A DNA stretch of 64,000 nucleotides from Beaufortia kweichowensis (GCA_019155185.1 CM032798.1:392501-456500); one strand, 5' to 3'; shown: positions 11,385-29,983, numbered from the stretch's first letter. The notes: generated by a model not told the origin, from the letters alone. Numbers and translations: made by a program.

Positions 11385-11640
11385 ATCACATTAAAGGTTT
11401 AATTCAGCACAAAATATAAAATATCTGTCATCATTTATTCACTCTCATGTGGTTTATAAATCTGTATGTGTCTCTTTTCGTCAGTGTAACACAAAAGAAG
11501 ATATTGTGAGAATGTGGTTCATATAATGGAAAATCAATGATGTTTAATTATCAACATTCTTCAAAATCTCTTCTTTTGTGTTCTAACGAAGAAAGAAAGA
11601 CATGACATGAGGGAGAATAAAAGAACTACCCCATTAACAA
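11385..11640. mobile_element. Angel-like MITE, second copy
   Basis: Same order of words as the copy at 4838: ctgtcatcatttattcactc, tcatgtggtttataaatctg, agtgtaacacaaaagaagat, then the inverse half with aaagaaagacatgacatgag. Ends are approximate. Confidence 0.7.
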
Positions 11641-12148
11641 CCAATTTAAAGTGAATATTGTGAAGGAATAAAATTCTCTTGTGTGTCTCTGCAGATTCAG
11701 AAGCGATCAGCAGTTGTAAAGCGGAAGCGCCTGTTGTCTGCTGACCTTGTTTGAGGTTTGTCTTCACCGTTTATCACAAACAAACACTAAACACCCCATG
11801 CTGAAACTCTTTTCCTAAACTAGCGTCTAATTTCTGTTGACACCTGTTTTGAAAAGTTAACACGGATGCATAGAGACACGTGCTTCAAGCAGAAAACATT
11901 CAGGCAAATAGTTTTATTTGTTCCTGTTTTGTTTGGATACCTGTAAGACACATGCGACCTGCACCAAACTTCAAGTCAGAATCAGAGTAAGAAATACCTG
12001 CTGTGAGAGAGCCGTGAAAACAGCTGGATATCCGAGTGTTGAGTTGCTTTTCATAATGTCAGGTTCTTTATGTTCCTGTTGCCTTGTAATTGTAGGTGAT
12101 GAGTGAAATACGTTTCCCAATAAAGACTCTCTGACTTTGTTCCTGGTT

Positions 12149-12330
<182 letters not shown>

Positions 12331-12937
12331 GAGAGGGCGATCAAAAATAGCAGGAAGTAGAGAAGGCCAAAAAAACACGATGAGTTCATGTGAGGACAGA
12401 GAGGGAGGAGTCAAGGAACTATTTTCTTTCTCTTTTTTCTCAGTCACCCCACCCACCGTCTCTCTCTCCTTCCAATTCTGTTCTGATAGTAAACTTTATA
12501 GTATCTAAGAATGATCATATTTATGATCATGCACAGAGTCTGCATGCAACTTTTGGATTCTTAAGATTTGCAATGAAAGATCTGAGATGTGTGGATGATC
12601 TCAGTCCTGTGTGTTGTTTAGTTCCTCTAAACATGTGAATCATTGAGGAAGACGAGAGTTTTGTCTGGTCTAACATTTAACAATCACGCCACAACTAACA
12701 AAGAACTTTTATTAAGCTTTTTCAGCAGATTTACTGGGATTATAATCTCTTAATGTCAGTAGTTCATTTTACCTGCAACAGCAACAACTACTGCAACAAA
12801 TATTAATACGAGGAGTGATTTGTGTAAAGCTTTTGTGTCTTTTATACTACTGATCTAGCACTGTAAGACATTGTAAATTTAGGAAAGCACTTCTTAATAC
12901 TATTGTTGCTGTTTTTGATGTGTCGCTTCATTGTTTT

Positions 12938-12998
12938 GAATATTTGTAAGTCGCTTTGGATAAAAGCATCAGCTAAATGCCTAAATATAAATGTTATA
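12938..12998 (-). repeat. Fish interspersed repeat tail ('ttatccaaagcgacttaca')
   Basis: On the plus strand it reads tttgtaagtcgctttggata, then aaagcatcagctaaatgcct: the reverse of the conserved tail that recurs at 30840, 42296 and 47620 here. I know it as a SINE-type tail widespread in teleosts; the family name is uncertain. Confidence 0.7.
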
Positions 12999-13503
12999 AA
13001 AAGAAAGAATCACCACACACGACTGCAAAACATGGCAAACAAAACTAAAGAAAATCACATCATTTTGCCCTGTTTAATCCTTTATTATATATAAAATAGT
13101 TCGTTTAGCATCTCAACGCACAGAAACAATCATGGCGGCGTGACACGTGCACGAGGAAGAGGAGGAGATAAAGATGAAGCGAAGGAAGGAATAGATGGTA
13201 TTCCAAAACAACTAAAGCTAAATGCAAAAGTGAAGGTGAGAATAGAAACAGAATAAATGTTGTAAATACCTGAAGAACAGGACACGGTGTGAGACTCCAT
13301 CAAAATGACCACAACGTACAAAAGCACAGGCGCTGGAGAACAGAGACCATTTCCATATCTTGAAGGTGAAAGCATGAAAACAGAAGTACACTGGCGAGTG
13401 AGAAACACTTTTAACACACAGACTGAAGCTCAAGACCCCTGCCAGCATTCAACAGATTCAGCTGTGTGCCCTCTTACGCCTTCCCACTTCAGTCCTGCTG
13501 CCA

Positions 13504-13605
13504 AGAGAGAGAGAGAGAGAGACACTGAGAGAGAGAGAGAGACACTGAGAGAGAGAGAGAGACACTGAGAGAGAGAGAGAGACACTGAGAGAGAGAGAGA
13601 GAGAC

Positions 13606-13697
<92 letters not shown>

Positions 13698-13757
13698 TGA
13701 GAGAGAGAGAGAGACACTGAGAGAGAGAGACACTGAGAGAGACACTGAGAGAGAGAG

Positions 13758-13804
<47 letters not shown>

Positions 13805-13815
13805 GAGAGAGAGAC

Positions 13816-13860
<45 letters not shown>

Positions 13861-13881
13861 GAGACACTGAGAGAGAGAGAA
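13504..13881. repeat. Compound (GA)n array with GACACT interruptions
   Basis: GA dinucleotides broken at intervals by cact or ct, giving a higher-order unit gagagagagagacact repeated many times with varying spacing. This suggests unit duplication on top of dinucleotide slippage. Confidence 0.95.
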
Positions 13882-16800
13882 ATAAACAGGACAGTAAGTT
13901 GATAAGATCATCCTTTCGTTCACTCGTTCAGGTTTTAGTGTCTCTTGTGTTGTTTTGCCGTTGGGTTTCGCAGTCAGTCTTTCATGTTTAAGAGCTGGTT
14001 GGGTGTTGCTATGAAATGTTAAATGTTGTCACCTGGCTCGGGTCTTAAGGGCGGGAAATGGAACTGATCCAGAAACAGTAAAATGAACAAATCTCAGCAG
14101 CCGATCCCACAAGAGTGTGTTGTTGCTCTGTAAGAGAACAAAGAATATCTACACATGACACGTAAACTCACTCCACCATCAGCGTCACAACATATACACA
14201 AGACATAAGTCTTAAATAAGAAGTTAAAGACTCCTGAGAGTTCAGTCAGCGTTTGGTTTGTGTCTCAGATAGTTCATGACTCTCAATTCCTCTTTTACAC
14301 ACTTTATCTCATCAGCTTTAGCTGGTTTTATGTTTAGATTTCAGTTCATATTTACACTTCTTGCACAGTAGTGTACCTATCTCACCAGGATATCTTTGAT
14401 TTGTTAATATTAAAACAAAAACAAGATTTGGCAAAATAATCTAGAAAAAGGTCTGAAATGATCACCTGTGCTTGTAAAGGTGAGAGAAACATATTAGAAT
14501 TAAACATAATAAAAAAATTCAAATCCTTCTTACAGTTTTCATCTGTGAACTGAAGGCAGAATGAGAGAAAGTGAGAAGATAAAGATAGTTGGTTGTAAAT
14601 GTCGTGAGATGTGAGAGATGTGATGGAGAACAAGAGAAAGATGAGTTACAGAGATGTTGTGATGGACAGGACAGAGACCCTCTCATGTTCTCATATACAT
14701 GTTTGTGGATGAGACGCGGCTCTGATGGAAATGGAGCACGTGAGGAGAGAAGAATCCTTCAGGTCTCTGATGGAGTAGATCGGGGTCGAGCTGGTACCCG
14801 TGAGGGGTGTGACGGTGAGGACAGTGGGTCATGACACATGTGAACTACATCTCACATGTTCATCTTCATCACATATGTTCATGTCTGTAAAATCAACTGG
14901 CCATTCGTCTGTCTGTCCATCTATTGTGTGTAAATGATCTGTGCTGTTTAGTTCTTCATTTAAGTTGATATTTCAATGAAAAACTCCATCAAATCTCCTC
15001 AACTATAAATCAACTTACAGTTGTTCATTAAAGTAGGACAGGAGATCATAGGTGAAGAATTTTATTTTATTTTAACATTAAAATATTATAAGTCACGAGT
15101 TAGTACACACATGTATCGTTCAGCAGTTCTTCTGAGATCATCTGACTGATCTCATAGATTGGACTGGCTGATAATTTCATCTTTTATTTGAGACGTCATC
15201 ATCGAGTCCAACCACAACTGCCCTGCAGTTAACTGCACAACATTAAAAGACACAAAACAAAGTAGATGTACCTGCTTTGCCAGTATATAATTGAGCAGAC
15301 GTTATTTACACCTTTAAATGACAGACAGACAGACTGGTGATAGTTTTGTTACAGTATTTGCTTTAACCTGACGTGACATTTACTGCTGTAGTAGAATCTT
15401 CTCTATTAACTGTGTTTTATTATTCTAGAGAGATAAATGATATTGCTCAGAGATAGGTGTCTTTGTGAATTTTCTTTAGTGTTTGTGTAACATAATTCCT
15501 CAGGATGAACATGTGTAAACTGAAGGGTCTTGTGTTACAGGTGATGTTTCTGATGGTGTGATTAAAGTCAATATAATCATGTAGAGATCTGATCATGTGG
15601 AGGGAGTTTGATGAGGTATCTGTGTGAGACATGATAACCTCACAGCGCCTCACAACAAACCCCTCCATATTAGACTTGATTAGCAGTTTAATTCTGTAAA
15701 CTCTACAGATATAAATGGAGTCATGGTCCAGTATAAGCAAATACCTACTTAAATCACCATAGCAACACACTGGCAACCGATCAGACTCTTACTAGTTCAC
15801 TACATAGTTACACTTACAACATCTTAACATCTACACAGAACACATGACCAATAGAGACCATTATAGTTTCCATTAAAACCAATACAATTCCCATTCTAAC
15901 CATTAAATCCAGTAGATTTCTTTGATGGTTTCTATTGTTTTGCTGGTAACTGCCCAGAGCATCTTGTCATTGGGGAAGAAAGTTTTGCATTATAGTGAAA
16001 TCATTTTGTTAAAGCTTTCTGTGGTTTGTGGGTTTGTTTCCACGTGTAATTTCTCATCATTATATCGCCATCTGGTGTCACCAGCAGAAATTCTCAATTA
16101 TAAGCAATTTATAAGATTTTGTTTTTTAATTAAGTTTAGTCTGACTTAATGTTTTTGACTGTTTTACAGCTATTTTGACACAAAATATTAATTAAGATAC
16201 ATTTTATTGTCAAACAAAAACTAACCCTAAAGATGTTAAGACTATTTACCTATTTAATAACAGCAGTTAAATGTTTTACTTATATTTTAGATTTTACTCT
16301 ATTAAACCTTTTAAAAAAACCTTTGATTGAAAAAGACTAATGATTGTTTTTGTTTAACAACACTAATGTGAGAATGTGCGCTGCTGTATGTGGCCTGTAG
16401 ATGGCGCAATAGAATTATATTAAAGGCTAGAGAAACAGAGTTCATTGTGTTAAAACATTATGACATTCACCTGCTGTGATACACAAACCAAAACTCATCC
16501 ATTTCTATATTTACACTTCATCTGAAACATGTTGTGCATTTTGTTAGTCTCTTTAAAAGTCACTAAAATATGAATAAATGCCTGACAGGTATATGATGTT
16601 CAGTGTGCTTTTAATGCTCCAAATAAAACAAGTATAGTGTGGAAATGTAAGGTTTTATTGAGTTAATTGTTTAGATAATGTTTCATAATATATAAATGTA
16701 TGGAATGTTATATGATGTTTGATGTGGTTTCATTGACTGGGTTTTATCAATGACTGATTAGAAAGCCGTGTTAAAGCATTAGAAGAAGAAAGCTCACATG
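13882..16800. other. Non-coding stretch between the let-7 region and tulp1
   Basis: No exon, RNA gene or named element recognised on either strand. Short open frames here lack codon or homology support. Confidence 0.55.
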
Positions 16801-17025
16801 TAATCCAGAGACACGTGACTGACCTCAATCCATTTCAATAGAAACCTTATAGAAGTGTCCTATCATAGTGCTCTCATTAGTGCTGTTTATTAAGAGAAGA
16901 ATCACTCTTCTAGCTCTTCTAGTCATCCAGCTGTAATAATGAGACCCGGTCAAACCTGAGACATCTGAGACTAATGTGGATCAATTCTAATTGGCAAGAA
17001 ATCCCAGTGTTTACATCAGTAATCT
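16801..17025 (+). promoter_or_regulatory. Candidate photoreceptor regulatory sites upstream of tulp1
   Basis: TAATCC (16801-16806), CTAATTG (16987-16993) and TAATCT (17020-17025) lie 360-590 bp before the tulp1 start codon. TAATCC/TAATCT are the CRX/OTX core and CAATTAG/CTAATTG is the PCE-1 (Ret-1) type photoreceptor element. Each word is short and could occur by chance; the call rests on their grouping ahead of a photoreceptor gene. Confidence 0.3.
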
Positions 17026-17384
17026 TCATAATGAAGAGAGAGAGATGACTGCGTTTCTTATGTGTGATTGTTAGGGTGGATCTGTGTCACATGCAGCTGA
17101 AAGATGACAATCATCTCCCCTGATCTCTTGACATGACATGCAAAGAGAAGAACATCAATCTTTCAGTTATATTTGTGTTGTTCAGTAGTTTATTGAGTTT
17201 AAAATATAAAGCACAAGTAAGTGTTTATATATGTAGAGACCTGATACGTATCTCTATCTTCTCCTTCACATCCGGGTGACGTGTTAGATTGACAGATGGC
17301 TCTGTGTGAAATCCTCTTAAGAACTTTCTGCTGATGGAGCTTCAGAGTTTCTCATTAGCTTTACTGCAGTTAAAGAGAAGAGAA

Positions 17385-21226
<3,842 letters not shown>

Positions 21227-21295
21227 CAGCATCCGCATGTCCTGCATGTAGATTTGTGAATGTGAATGTGAAGTCTCAAAAACCCTCTTGATTGG

Positions 21296-21301
21296 AATAA
21301 A
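21296..21301 (+). terminator. Candidate tulp1 poly(A) signal
   Basis: AATAAA 70 bp past the TAG stop. Other AATAAA words follow near 21990, so a longer 3' UTR is possible. Confidence 0.6.
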
Positions 21302-23329
21302 GTAATGTCATGTAATATTGTGTTGAGATGCAGATGACACCTGCTGGTGAAGACGTCTCATTACACTTTACACATGAGACTGAGATTTCACAGATTTATG
21401 GCTGACAGGTGTCACTTCAAACTGTGAGATTTTATCTTTACATTTTGTGTAATTAAGACAAAAAAAATATGATTAATAATAATATATTATAATATTATAA
21501 TAATATAAATTCAATCTAACAATGTGTGTGTGTTAAATGTTTATCAGAGAGATCTTTGAAGCGTTTGTCTGTATAAGTGCAGGTTTGAGATTAAAGCCAG
21601 GTTTAGATTTATCAAAGCTGTCTAATATCATTAAGATGACAGATTGATGAATCATGTGAAACAGTCACAGTGTATCGTGCTGAGTTTATTCAAGAGAAAA
21701 TGATTTAGAAATCTCCTCTACAGATTCATAATACGTGTCATTAGAGAAATCATTTAACGGCTCATCGTGACGGGACACATCTGTTTCTCAAGTGTTTGTT
21801 GATCATTGATGTTTGCTTTGTTTTGCCTTTTATATGTCATTGTAGTTTTATTGTGATCATGTTTCCTGTTTAATAGAATGTCTTACTGTATTGCAACACA
21901 AATCCAAAATGGATTACTGTCTTTGATTTTACTACCTGTGAATGTAATTGTAGAAAATGCCATGAAGTGAAATTAAAGACAAATGTAAAATGAAATAAAA
22001 ATGTATATTGTTCACAATTACTGACCTATATGGTTTTGGGTTGGACTGAAACGTTTAGCGGTGTCAGCGGTGTGATGTGAAAACTACTGTAAATAACATT
22101 TTCACTGACTTAGTCTTCTGTAATTATTATACACACAGCTTATATGGAGAAATCCTTTGAGAGATTCTTGTCACACTACTGATAAGTCATCAGAGCTATT
22201 TAAGTAAATGACAAAAGATTATTAATAGTGAGAAATGTGCTGACTAGTTCAAGCACATGAAATATTTGTCTGATATTTGTAAACAGCTCTCAATATTTCT
22301 TCATCACATTCTCCTGTTTTTATGCTTACTGACCAAAGATTTCTCCAACAACAAGTTAGATTTCTCTGTAAATATCTCTATAAATAAGTGATGAATGAAA
22401 GTCTCTCTGCTTTAGCTGATGTACACACAGGGTATCTTTCTTTTAACTTTCAGCCTCAGGCCAGACCAGAGATGATCTGTCACAACCTGCTCTGTTGGTT
22501 GTCTCAACTTGTCGGTTAAAGAAAGTTACACATGAAGAGTTGCTGTGATAGATTGAACTACTAGAACTTATAATCTTGCTTTAATCTAAACTTCTGTAAT
22601 ACTTTTATAGACTTATTTTTCATTTGTACTGTATGTGCATGTGTGAGGTTTGACCTACAGACGGAGCTCTGTGTCTCTGTAGATGTGTGTCTATACACAG
22701 AACGGCTCTCTTCCAGAGTATTACATCACTGACTTTGACTGTTTTGCTCTCTTGAGATGGTGGTGAAGAGGTTTCACACTCATCTCTCAGGAATGTGAAT
22801 GGATTCTATTAGAATTCCTGGATGATGAAGATGATGATGAAGACGATGATGATGATGGCCTTCTAAGGGTCTGAGAACCATAATATTCACTTCCAAATGA
22901 ACGTTTGATAGCTTTATTGAATTATATGTTACCATAATTGTACTCAATCATTAAAAACGAATGACTTTTAATAACATAGTTTGGGGTATTTCACTTGGTG
23001 CTAATGTCAAAAACAGAATGAATATCAACTACTGTTCAAACGTTTACGGTCACTTGACTAAAATGTTTCTTGTACAAAATCTTTTGATCTTGATAGTGTA
23101 AAGTTAATTTTTTTTAATTATAACAAATTTTGAATCATTTTTGCTCATTATTTCACTATTACTCTAAAATAAATAAAGAACAAGCAAGTAACCCTAATAC
23201 TTATAAACCCTATAATAAAATATGAACTTTTTTTAAATCATTCAATAAGGTACTTGGCAATCCTGAGACAGTCTTGAAAATGTATTTTTCTTTTGATGAA
23301 TGTTTTTCGATGAGGTTTTTTCATGTACA
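21302..23329. other. tulp1-tead3 intergenic region with repeat remnants
   Basis: AT-rich, no exon seen. A GAT-rich run lies near 22822-22860. At 23027-23120 the words ctactgttcaaacgtttacg and gtcacttgactaaaatgttt match a common fish repeat beginning 'actgttcaaaagtttggggtc'. A related inverted end (taaacttttgactggtact) occurs at 24632. Confidence 0.5.
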
Positions 23330-23780
23330 GTAGCTCGAGCTTCGCTTGAGCTCAAACGGGGCGTGGCGTCTGAAGAAGTCTCCGCCCTCGGAGCTGTTGA
23401 TTGACGCTCAACAATGGCCCCTCCTCAAACTTTTTTCCCTCCTTCGTTTTCCACTGAAGTGCGTGAATTTCATACCAAACCCATACTTCACATTCCAGCT
23501 TTACTGTCAAACCGGGAGAAATATTAGCCAAAACAATATATTCCTATAAGTTTAAAGCACTAAAGCTCGTGCTGTTCTGTCGGTGGACGTGTTTACACAG
23601 AAAGGTGAGTTTTCGCGCATTCGCTCGTTCTTTGTCCGATCGCGGATTTCATGCCGAAGTTTTCAGATCTTTGTCATATTTCGCATTTTTGCTCGGAACT
23701 CCCCGCGTCGCGTCGCGTCGGGTCGGGTGGGATGAGGGACACGACCGGATCCTCGTGGATCTGCTCTCATAGTGACTGTG
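23330..23780 (+). promoter_or_regulatory. tead3: CpG-rich probable tead3 promoter and first non-coding exon
   Basis: CpG density rises sharply against the AT-rich background (gcgtggcgtc, cctcgg, gcgcattcgctcg, cgcgtcgcgtcgcgtcgggt). A good donor occurs at 23604/23605 (cagaaag|gtgag), so a 5' UTR exon may end at 23604. The next plus-strand coding exon downstream belongs to tead3, which makes this its likely promoter. The transcription start is not visible. Confidence 0.55.
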
Positions 23781-23979
23781 TGAATGTGAGGAAGAGTGTT
23801 TTACAACGCGAATGTTGATGATACATTAGACTTTAAAGTTTGATACATTGTTTCAACTGTCGCTTCTATTGTTGTGTTTAAAATGTCACGCTGTTGTGCA
23901 CGAGCTCTCCGTGACTCTTATAACAGGATTCATCAAACACACGAGACTGAAAATAAGAAAAGAAGTTTTATTTTCATAG

Positions 23980-24049
23980 GGAATTGTGAAGAGACGGACA
24001 GAAGGGAAGTGTTTGGAGAGATCCTTCATCCAGATTTCTACATTTACAG
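23980..24049 (+). other. tead3: Candidate tead3 5' UTR exon
   Basis: Acceptor ttttattttcatag before 23980 and donor ttacag|gtaaga after 24049 enclose 70 nt. The frame is short and it is probably non-coding. It lies 375 bp after the candidate first exon. Confidence 0.4.
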
Positions 24050-24470
24050 GTAAGAGTGTTTATGATTCACCAGACAACACATTTACTAGTTCAAATGGGT
24101 TTAATTGCTTTATTATTGACATACAGTATCAGTCAGAAACACTTTATTCACTGTTCTTTAGATGTTTTTCTACATTTTACAAGAACAGTAAACTCATGAA
24201 ATAACACAATAGTAACTGTGTGAATGATGTTGTGACTAAAAATAAATAAACACTGTGTTATATTTGATCATCTTTAAAAGTAAAATCATACTCTTGACAT
24301 TTTATCATTCAGTTTCATGAGATCTCAACATGAGAAGATTTTAAAACAGAACTGAAGACATTTCTGTCTATACTGGATTTTTTAAAACAAATATTTTGGC
24401 ACAATTATATTTTTGTCTACAAAAGTAATTTCCAACATTGAAAAAACACCTTCAGATTTGAAGATTTTAA

Positions 24471-24603
24471 AGCATTATTTTAAAACATTATTTTAAAACA
24501 TTATTTTAAAGCATTATTTTAAAGCATTATTTTAACCCATTATTTTAAAACATTATTTTAAAACATTATTTTAAAGCATTATTTTAAAACATTATTTTAA
24601 AGC
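24471..24603. repeat. 13-bp minisatellite (attttaaagcatt), about 10 copies
   Basis: Unit attttaaagcatt or attttaaaacatt repeats in tandem with A/G variation at one site and one diverged unit (ttaaccc). Confidence 0.9.
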
Positions 24604-24659
24604 TCATGAGAAACATTGTGGTCAGTCGTGTCTAAACTTTTGACTGGTACTGTATCTAA

Positions 24660-27600
24660 ATACAGGGAAATATCAAAATAATAAATGTTCTTTGGGAAAT
24701 ACCTGCTTTTTAATTGCAGCATGTTTTTTGTAAATTACATGTGGAATGAAAACAAATGGCAGTATGCTGATAATAGTATGATGTTAAATAAGTATAGTCA
24801 TCATTTATTTACTATGGTAAAACAAAACTCCCAAATACACCATGACTGCAATGGTCATATTTACCTTCAGGCAGTTATTATATTGTATAAGCCAATCAGA
24901 AAATCAATTAAATAATTATATGTGTAATAGTTTTATTTGTTTATGTTAGTCGTCTGTCATCTTATTTGCCCATTTTATGACAAAAATATTTACAGCTGAA
25001 AATACCGAATAGTTTCTGTCAGTTAAATCAAGTTTTTAACTTTTTTTCCTGAAAATATAAAGCATTTGATAATTGTATTTATTTTACTGCTGGGGTGTAA
25101 GATGTAAGTTTCTAGTTTTGTTCTCCTCATAAATATGTCAATGTGTTTTGCCTGTTGGTCTGTCTTACTATAATTGGACAGGTTTCGTTGAGCAGAAATG
25201 TTGTACATCAGGTTGGTCTCAGTTGTCAGTTCAGCCCAAACTGCTTCTTCAGGTTCTGCCGCCTGATGCTTTGGGTTGTCTTTATAATTTATCTGTTTTC
25301 AGAAAGGTTGGGCTTTATTTCTTACATCCTAAAGCCTCACAAATCCTGCCAGATGTAGGCCAAGTAGATTTCCGCTCAAGTGCATTATTACACATGCAAT
25401 ATACCTGTTTCCTATGTATGTTAGATTGCTTTTATATAAAAGTTGATCAGCATTACTTCTGAATACATTTGTGTTGGTAAGACAATTCACAAGATGTTGT
25501 TTTGTAATTGTTTGAATTGGTGTGTTTTAATATTAGGTGATTAACTTTTGTGTTTTGGTTTATTTGTCGTGTTCAGTAAGGACTGCCATGCTCGTGAATT
25601 ATTTTGAGATGTTTGTGTGAATTAGATTAATCTGAATATATTTCTGCAGTTTACTGTAATTATTACCTCAATTCACCCTTATATATTTGTGTTGATTTCA
25701 GAATAGAAAGATTACTGGACGTTCAGTCTAACTTCACTCGTGATGTGAACTTTTAGCTGTTCGTTCTGGTATTTGTCACTTACGTGATGTTTTACATGTG
25801 CTTTACAGTAAATGTAAGAAGGTGCCTGTAAGATAAAACTAATTCGTTTGATCACGCGTGTAGTCTGAGCTCAGACACGTATGTCAACTTAAATCAAATC
25901 ACATTTTTGCTTTGTTTGTGTAGTCTTGTTCTCCGTCGTGTTAGTTTTGGTGTAATGGGAGGAAGAATCTGTAATAGTTTAGCCACAAATGAACATTCTT
26001 GTCTAATTCCTTCCTTCAGGAATGTTTGAGGGCCACACATCTGTGAATTGTGTTGTAATTTAAGTAAACTTACATTTTTTGTGTGATTTTCAGCAGATGC
26101 GGCATGTTGCTACTGCAAAGGGCCTCATTTGTTGATCAGCTGCAGTTTTGCAGACATCACGTCTATCCCGATCCGAGCTCTTCTGCTATTTTAATGACCG
26201 CTTTCATTCATCCTCGCTAAATCCAGCGTTAGTGTTTAATAAGCTAACAAATCAGTTTTAATGATTCGTTTGTTCTTGCATTGAGGTCTTACTCACGATA
26301 CCCAAAGCAGACGTGAAGTACCAAAATCATGGATCCATTACACCCGATAAAGAAACGAAACACGTCTGAAGGATATTCTCCTGTGAGCGTGTGAGATTGT
26401 TTGTGCCATGTGTGTTTATGTTGCTGTTCCTTTAGCTGGTTTGTGTTAAGGCTCCAGCTGAGAGCGTAATGAGTCTCTTTCCATTTGTGCCGTCTGAAGC
26501 GCCTTTTAACACCCGCCGCACAAGTGCCTCTCCAAATGGTGACCACTTACCTGTCTGTCAACAGAGCCCTGAACAAATATCTCACTGTGTGTGTGTGTGT
26601 GTGTGTTCAAGCGCTTGAAGAGACGGAAAGAAAAACTGTGACGAGAGATTTTCAGAGTTTGTGCTCTTTATAAAAATGTGTGTCATGATCTGTTGTTCTG
26701 CCTCAGAAGGAAACATTTGATATTCTCTTCAGTTCCTCTAAATTTAATTTTTCCTTTTTAAATGAAAGACTTTCCCCCGCTGTGGTTAAAGGAGCCTGTG
26801 GTGAGCTGTAAGCCAAAACACACAAATCTCTCGTTCTGCTTTATTAATTATAATGATGAAGCTACTTATGAAAGTGTGTTTACATTGTGAGCAATATTAA
26901 TTCTTGCTCTCAAGACGCTTGTTTACATACATTTCCTGTATGAGATATTGGCAGATAAGGTTTTTGGCATCTCCGTGGCCTTTGGACCGGAGGGAGGGGC
27001 GAGCTGTGGGCTTGAACAGTATAGTCTTTGTTTCAGTCTGTCTGAAGTTGCTAAACTTTCCAGTTGTTCTTGAAACCAACTGTTTGTGGCAGTAAGTTCA
27101 GCGAGCAGTCATCTTTACTTCATACAGACCTGAGTCTCATCCCTCACTGCACAACACAAGACTGACGATCATCACTGATTGTTTTCAGAGTTTCAGAAAT
27201 AAGTTGAACATTGATGCAATTTTTCTGCCAAATTCATTATCTGTGCTTGCTAAAGCTGTTATACTGAGGATTTAAAAGACAAAACAACTTTGCCACGTAT
27301 CTCACAGAGACTGATGTTGAGATTAATAGTACACTAGCATTACTATTACACCTCATTCATAAGGATTAAAGTTTATTCAAATCCTGAAGTATGTAATGAA
27401 TCATAAACATGAATGATGCTTTCAGATCTTGACCTTGCTCTTACAATAGAAGTTTCTTTAATATGACCGCAGGTGATTATCTGCACTTACATATAGCCTG
27501 TTGGTTTTAGAAATTTCCTTTAGTCTTAAAAAGAACTTAATACTGCAGAAATGAGATCAGCTGGAGTTAGGCAGACTTATACTGTTTTGTCTATTTTTTT

Positions 27601-28149
27601 GCTTTGGCATAAAGTGCGACTAAGATGAGTACATGGGGCTTTTTGCCGTCCCAAGAGTCCTGTGAGTCCTGTGTTCTCTCTTTGCATGTCTTTTTGCTTT
27701 TCATGGGGTTTGGCACCAGCTCCTGCATCAGCCACTAAATGACCAAGTCAGGCAAGAGCACCGCTGACAAACTCGCCTGAAGATTTTCCGAGGAAAGTGC
27801 TGAATCAGACCGTAGAGTGAGTTTTCTGGCACGCGTCACATGCTTTGTGTCAGTCTTTCCTCTGCCGGTTGAATCAGGAGTGGACTAAACCATATGGAGA
27901 GATCTGAAGACATCCTGGAAAGTCAGTCACCCCCACAGATAATATGAAACGTAAGACATCAGATGATGTTCATATCCTGCACATTCACATCTCCATGTCT
28001 TGCCTGTGGAGAAGAAAATGTTTTTATTAACTGGCTGTGTCAGATGATATCATGCACAACAGTGTGGTTGTATTTGTAATTAAATATATTTACATTTTAC
28101 TTGAGGAAGAGTGTTTCCCCCTAACTTTAGTATCTGTTGTATTTATTCT
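24660..28149. other. tead3 5' intron, no coding exon seen
   Basis: Mostly AT-rich. Segments near 26100-26560 and 27600-27930 have more CpG and mixed composition and could be conserved regulatory DNA, but no motif cluster stands out. A short (TG)n run lies at 26586-26604. The frame at 25148-25462 (104 codons) has no recognised similarity. Confidence 0.45.
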
Positions 28150-28352
<203 letters not shown>

Positions 28353-29739
28353 TTGCTCTGATTGTTCTCTGTGTGCCGAGCCTCTCTCTCTCTCTTGCTC
28401 TCTCTATTGCTCTCTCTATTGCTCTGAAGTTTTATTGAAGGAGTAGGGTAGAATTTATTAGAGAGACAAACTGTATGACGGATGAAGAGAAAATATGCTG
28501 AGACCAGACGTGTTTGCTCTGTGTGTCTTGTTTGGGGAGGATGACGAGATGTTTTAATGCTTCTTCTTTTTAATGCTTCTTAAAAATTCTTCTCTCTATA
28601 CCAAAAGACACTCTTAATAATTGACTTTTCTGGAAATCAGCTTCAAGATTATCAAACTTCATTACCATCATACTTAAGACATGAAACAAATACTGAATTG
28701 CATTTATTTAATACCAAGAGATGTCAAAAGCAACGTGAAAGGGAAGCTTGTGTGGTTTTGTCAGTGTTGCAGGGCTATTATAGATAAACCCGAGCGGTTT
28801 ACACTGAACTGAAGCAATGTTTTAATGCTTAAACTCTCTTCATGTAACTGAAGGATAACAGTAACGTTATGATAAAAAGAACTGTATGTGCTTCAGGAGA
28901 ACTGAGGGTTTGTCACAACACTATTAACACTAGGGAAAGTGGTTTAAACAGGACTGAACGCTTTCATATTTAGTCAAGCGTTTGTGTTTAGATGGAGTGT
29001 GTTTCTTGTCCATCATTTGTTTGTGTGTTAGATGATATAACTGTCCAACAGATTCTATATTTAGCTGATGAGACTCACAGTTGACCTTAAACATCCGCAT
29101 ACAGCTCATGTACAACAATATTTTATTGAACTTTTTAAAGTTTTTAAGTTTGTTAAAAGAGAATATTGTGAAAGCAGCAAATGTACGTTCATTGTATGAA
29201 TGCTTTCTAAGTGTGACACCAGTTCTGTTCTGTGCGGTTGTGTTTGTGTAGCTGACCACCCAAAGGTTTTATATCGTCCAGTTCCTGGTGTGTGGTCTTG
29301 TGTGTAAAGGCCGTAAACACTCTGTGGTTTTATAAGGAAGACCATCAAAGCCATTAAGCTAAAGAAAAGCACCGGTACAGCAGGTTTTCTACTCTTGAGT
29401 TCATCAGTTCCTTCAGACATGTTCAGACTGCTGCAGTCACGTGATGACACGCTCATGTCTGATTAAAGATTCAACCAATGACATGCTCTCAACCCACCCA
29501 ACAAATTTGCATGTACACGATCATTCAATGAACTTAACGAGAATCGTATTATTCTACATACAGCAGGAGATGAGGACGTCTCTGACAGGGTTTGTTTGAA
29601 GTTTTAATGAATCATACGGCCAATAGTAAGATCTAAATGAATCAAATGAGTCAGTTTCCTTTCTGGAAGGAAGTGAATGTGTGTTTTTTTTTTGTTTAAT
29701 GAGGGTCAGAAGTTTTGAGTAGTGGTGTGAATGTGTGCC

Positions 29740-29742
29740 AGA

Positions 29743-29795
<53 letters not shown>

Positions 29796-29807
29796 TGAAA
29801 GAGAGAC

Positions 29808-29865
<58 letters not shown>

Positions 29866-29886
29866 GGAGAGAGAGACAGAGAGACG

Positions 29887-29983
<97 letters not shown>

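Noticed and set aside
25148..25462. 104-codon frame in the tead3 5' intron
   Set aside because: No recognisable domain, no splice context, and composition like its surroundings; probably chance.
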